NCBI GenBank assembly: GCA_002898115.1
Contig: BDTL01000063.1
Span: 1 to 6,165, forward strand
Direction of reading: 5' to 3'
Length of the DNA stretch: 6,165 bases
Source: a bacterium BMS3Bbin02
Lineage (GTDB): Bacteria > Actinomycetota > Acidimicrobiia > Spongiisociales > UBA5794
Of the stretch, positions 5,266-6,165 are shown piece after piece. The notes beneath the pieces were generated by a model. That model did no database searches. It was not told where the DNA came from and saw only the letters and a list, made by a program, of their open reading frames with translations. How positions within the stretch are numbered: the stretch's first letter is position 1; every line of letters starts with the position of its first letter. Made by a program: the position numbers and the translations under genes.

Positions 5266-6165
5266 TTAAAGCTGGATGCCGCGTCGGTTGACGGCACGAC
5301 GTCGCTGGTGGCGCTGATCGCTTTCTGAGGTGTACGGCCGTTCCGGCTGATCGTTCTGACCACCTCCACGGCGGTCCCCGGCGAGACTGAACCCCTTGTT
5401 CGCAAGCGCCGACCCAAGTTCGATCAACATCGGGCGGACGTTCTCGGTCGATCCCTGGACACTCGTTCGTGTGATGGCTACCTCTGTGCCCCTAAGAGCG
5501 ACCCGAAGCTGGAGACCATCCATTTCGGGAATATCGACGAGCACAGCATCAGGTTGTGGCCCGGCCCTCTGGACCTCAATGGCCTCCATGATCCGATCAA
5601 CCGTGATGGCGGTCACGGAACCGGGTACCGACGGGCTGGACGCCGGAACACCGTCGACGCTCGACGTAGAGCGCGGTGAGGCTACCTGTGACATGTCCGT
5701 GGGCACGCCGGCGACCTGATCCAGGGGACCAACCACGGGGCGACCCTTCACGGGGCGATCGACGACGCCACGACGACCGATGCCGGCGGTCTCGCTACCC
5801 AGCAAGGTGCTTGTCGGAGCTGTCGAGCCGTTGTCGGCGCCTCCCGGCGGTGTCGGAATTGAGCGCTCGGGTGGTGACTCGACCCCGACACGCTGCGGGT
5901 TGGAGATGTCAAAACTTGCAGTGGCCTCAGCCGGTGGCCGCCCGGATCCCTGCGTCGATGGCTGTGGGGACGACGTATTGGGTTGTTCCGGGATAGTTCG
6001 CACCGGGACCCGCACATCAACGACGACCGGCGGATCGAGCACCGCCGGACCGGCCGCACCGAGATCGATCGCGACGGGGGTCGACACCCGAGAATTCTGC
6101 TCAGGCGGCGGCAATCCGATCTTCTCCACGGGTCGTTCAACGCCGGTGGCGACCTGGGACACGGG
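5266..6165 (-). CDS. fliK: Flagellar hook-length control protein FliK (C-terminal part, cut by window edge)
   Basis: FliK is the secreted molecular ruler that sets hook length and switches export from hook to filament subunits. The frame is open to the right edge, giving 299 visible residues. A GTG at 6162 could be a start, but only 3 bases precede it, so the gene is treated as partial. Residues about 1-180 (counted from that GTG) are rich in Pro, Ser, Thr, Val and Gly with no clear fold, as usual for FliK. The C-terminal hook-control domain is at about 186-262: IPEMDGLQLRVALRGTEVAI (211-230), then the NVRPMLIELGSALANKGFSL stretch (241-260), with the typical strand-strand-long-helix pattern. 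A Gln/Arg-rich basic tail ends the protein (272-298). The identity rests on this domain, the Pro-rich body and the position just before flgD, because FliK sequences diverge widely. Confidence 0.82.
   Translation of the reverse strand, partial: PVSQVATGVERPVEKIGLPPPEQNSRVSTPVAIDLGAAGPAVLDPPVVVDVRVPVRTIPEQPNTSSPQPSTQGSGRPPAEATASFDISNPQRVGVESPPERSIPTPPGGADNGSTAPTSTLLGSETAGIGRRGVVDRPVKGRPVVGPLDQVAGVPTDMSQVASPRSTSSVDGVPASSPSVPGSVTAITVDRIMEAIEVQRAGPQPDAVLVDIPEMDGLQLRVALRGTEVAITRTSVQGSTENVRPMLIELGSALANKGFSLAGDRRGGGQNDQPERPYTSESDQRHQRRRAVNRRGIQL

Noticed and set aside
5676..5996. Overlapping frames on both strands in the fliK region
   Set aside because: Arg/Pro/Ser-rich translations typical of off-frame reading of a GC-rich gene. 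The fliK frame carries the recognisable C-terminal domain and the correct position before flgD.

Overview
The window is part of a bacterial flagellar gene cluster from a moderately GC-rich genome. The likeliest source is an actinomycete (Actinomycetota), possibly Acidimicrobiia. I infer this from the gene order, from the Thr-rich linkers in FliL and the lipoprotein, and from a pyridoxamine-phosphate-oxidase-like protein whose motifs match the version common in actinobacteria. The sequence alone does not fix the taxon, and I did no database search.

Layout, left to right. On the minus strand, 2169 down to 1 is a tight motor operon transcribed right to left: flbD (swrD-like), motA, motB and the start of fliL, which runs off the left edge. 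Gaps and overlaps between these genes are only 1 to 8 bases. Upstream is a 136-bp non-coding stretch (2170-2305), then a minus-strand gene for a Pyridox_ox_2/NimA-like flavoprotein (2306-2956). A short divergent promoter region (2957-3074) separates it from the only plus-strand gene, a 555-residue YfbK-type von Willebrand factor A (VWA) lipoprotein (3075-4742). A strong hairpin (4756-4787) lies between the convergent ends of this gene and flgD. On the minus strand, 5232 down to 4813 is flgD (hook cap), and 6165 down to 5266 is the C-terminal part of fliK (hook-length control), cut by the right edge.

How the genes work together. FliK and FlgD build the hook. MotA and MotB form the stator, FliL supports the stator, and FlbD/SwrD is linked to motor power in Bacillus subtilis. 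In related clusters the order is fliK-flgD-flgE-flbD-(motA-motB)-fliL. Here flgE, the hook protein gene, is missing from its expected place. About 2.6 kb holds instead a flavoprotein gene and an oppositely transcribed lipoprotein gene, neither a known flagellar component. This broken synteny is the most notable feature of the window.

Regulatory candidates seen by eye are a hairpin that would cover the flavoprotein ribosome binding site, an ECF-sigma-like promoter before the lipoprotein, a weak sigma-28-like promoter before flbD, and an 18-bp perfect palindrome inside motA. I see no tRNA, rRNA, CRISPR array, insertion sequence or transposase.
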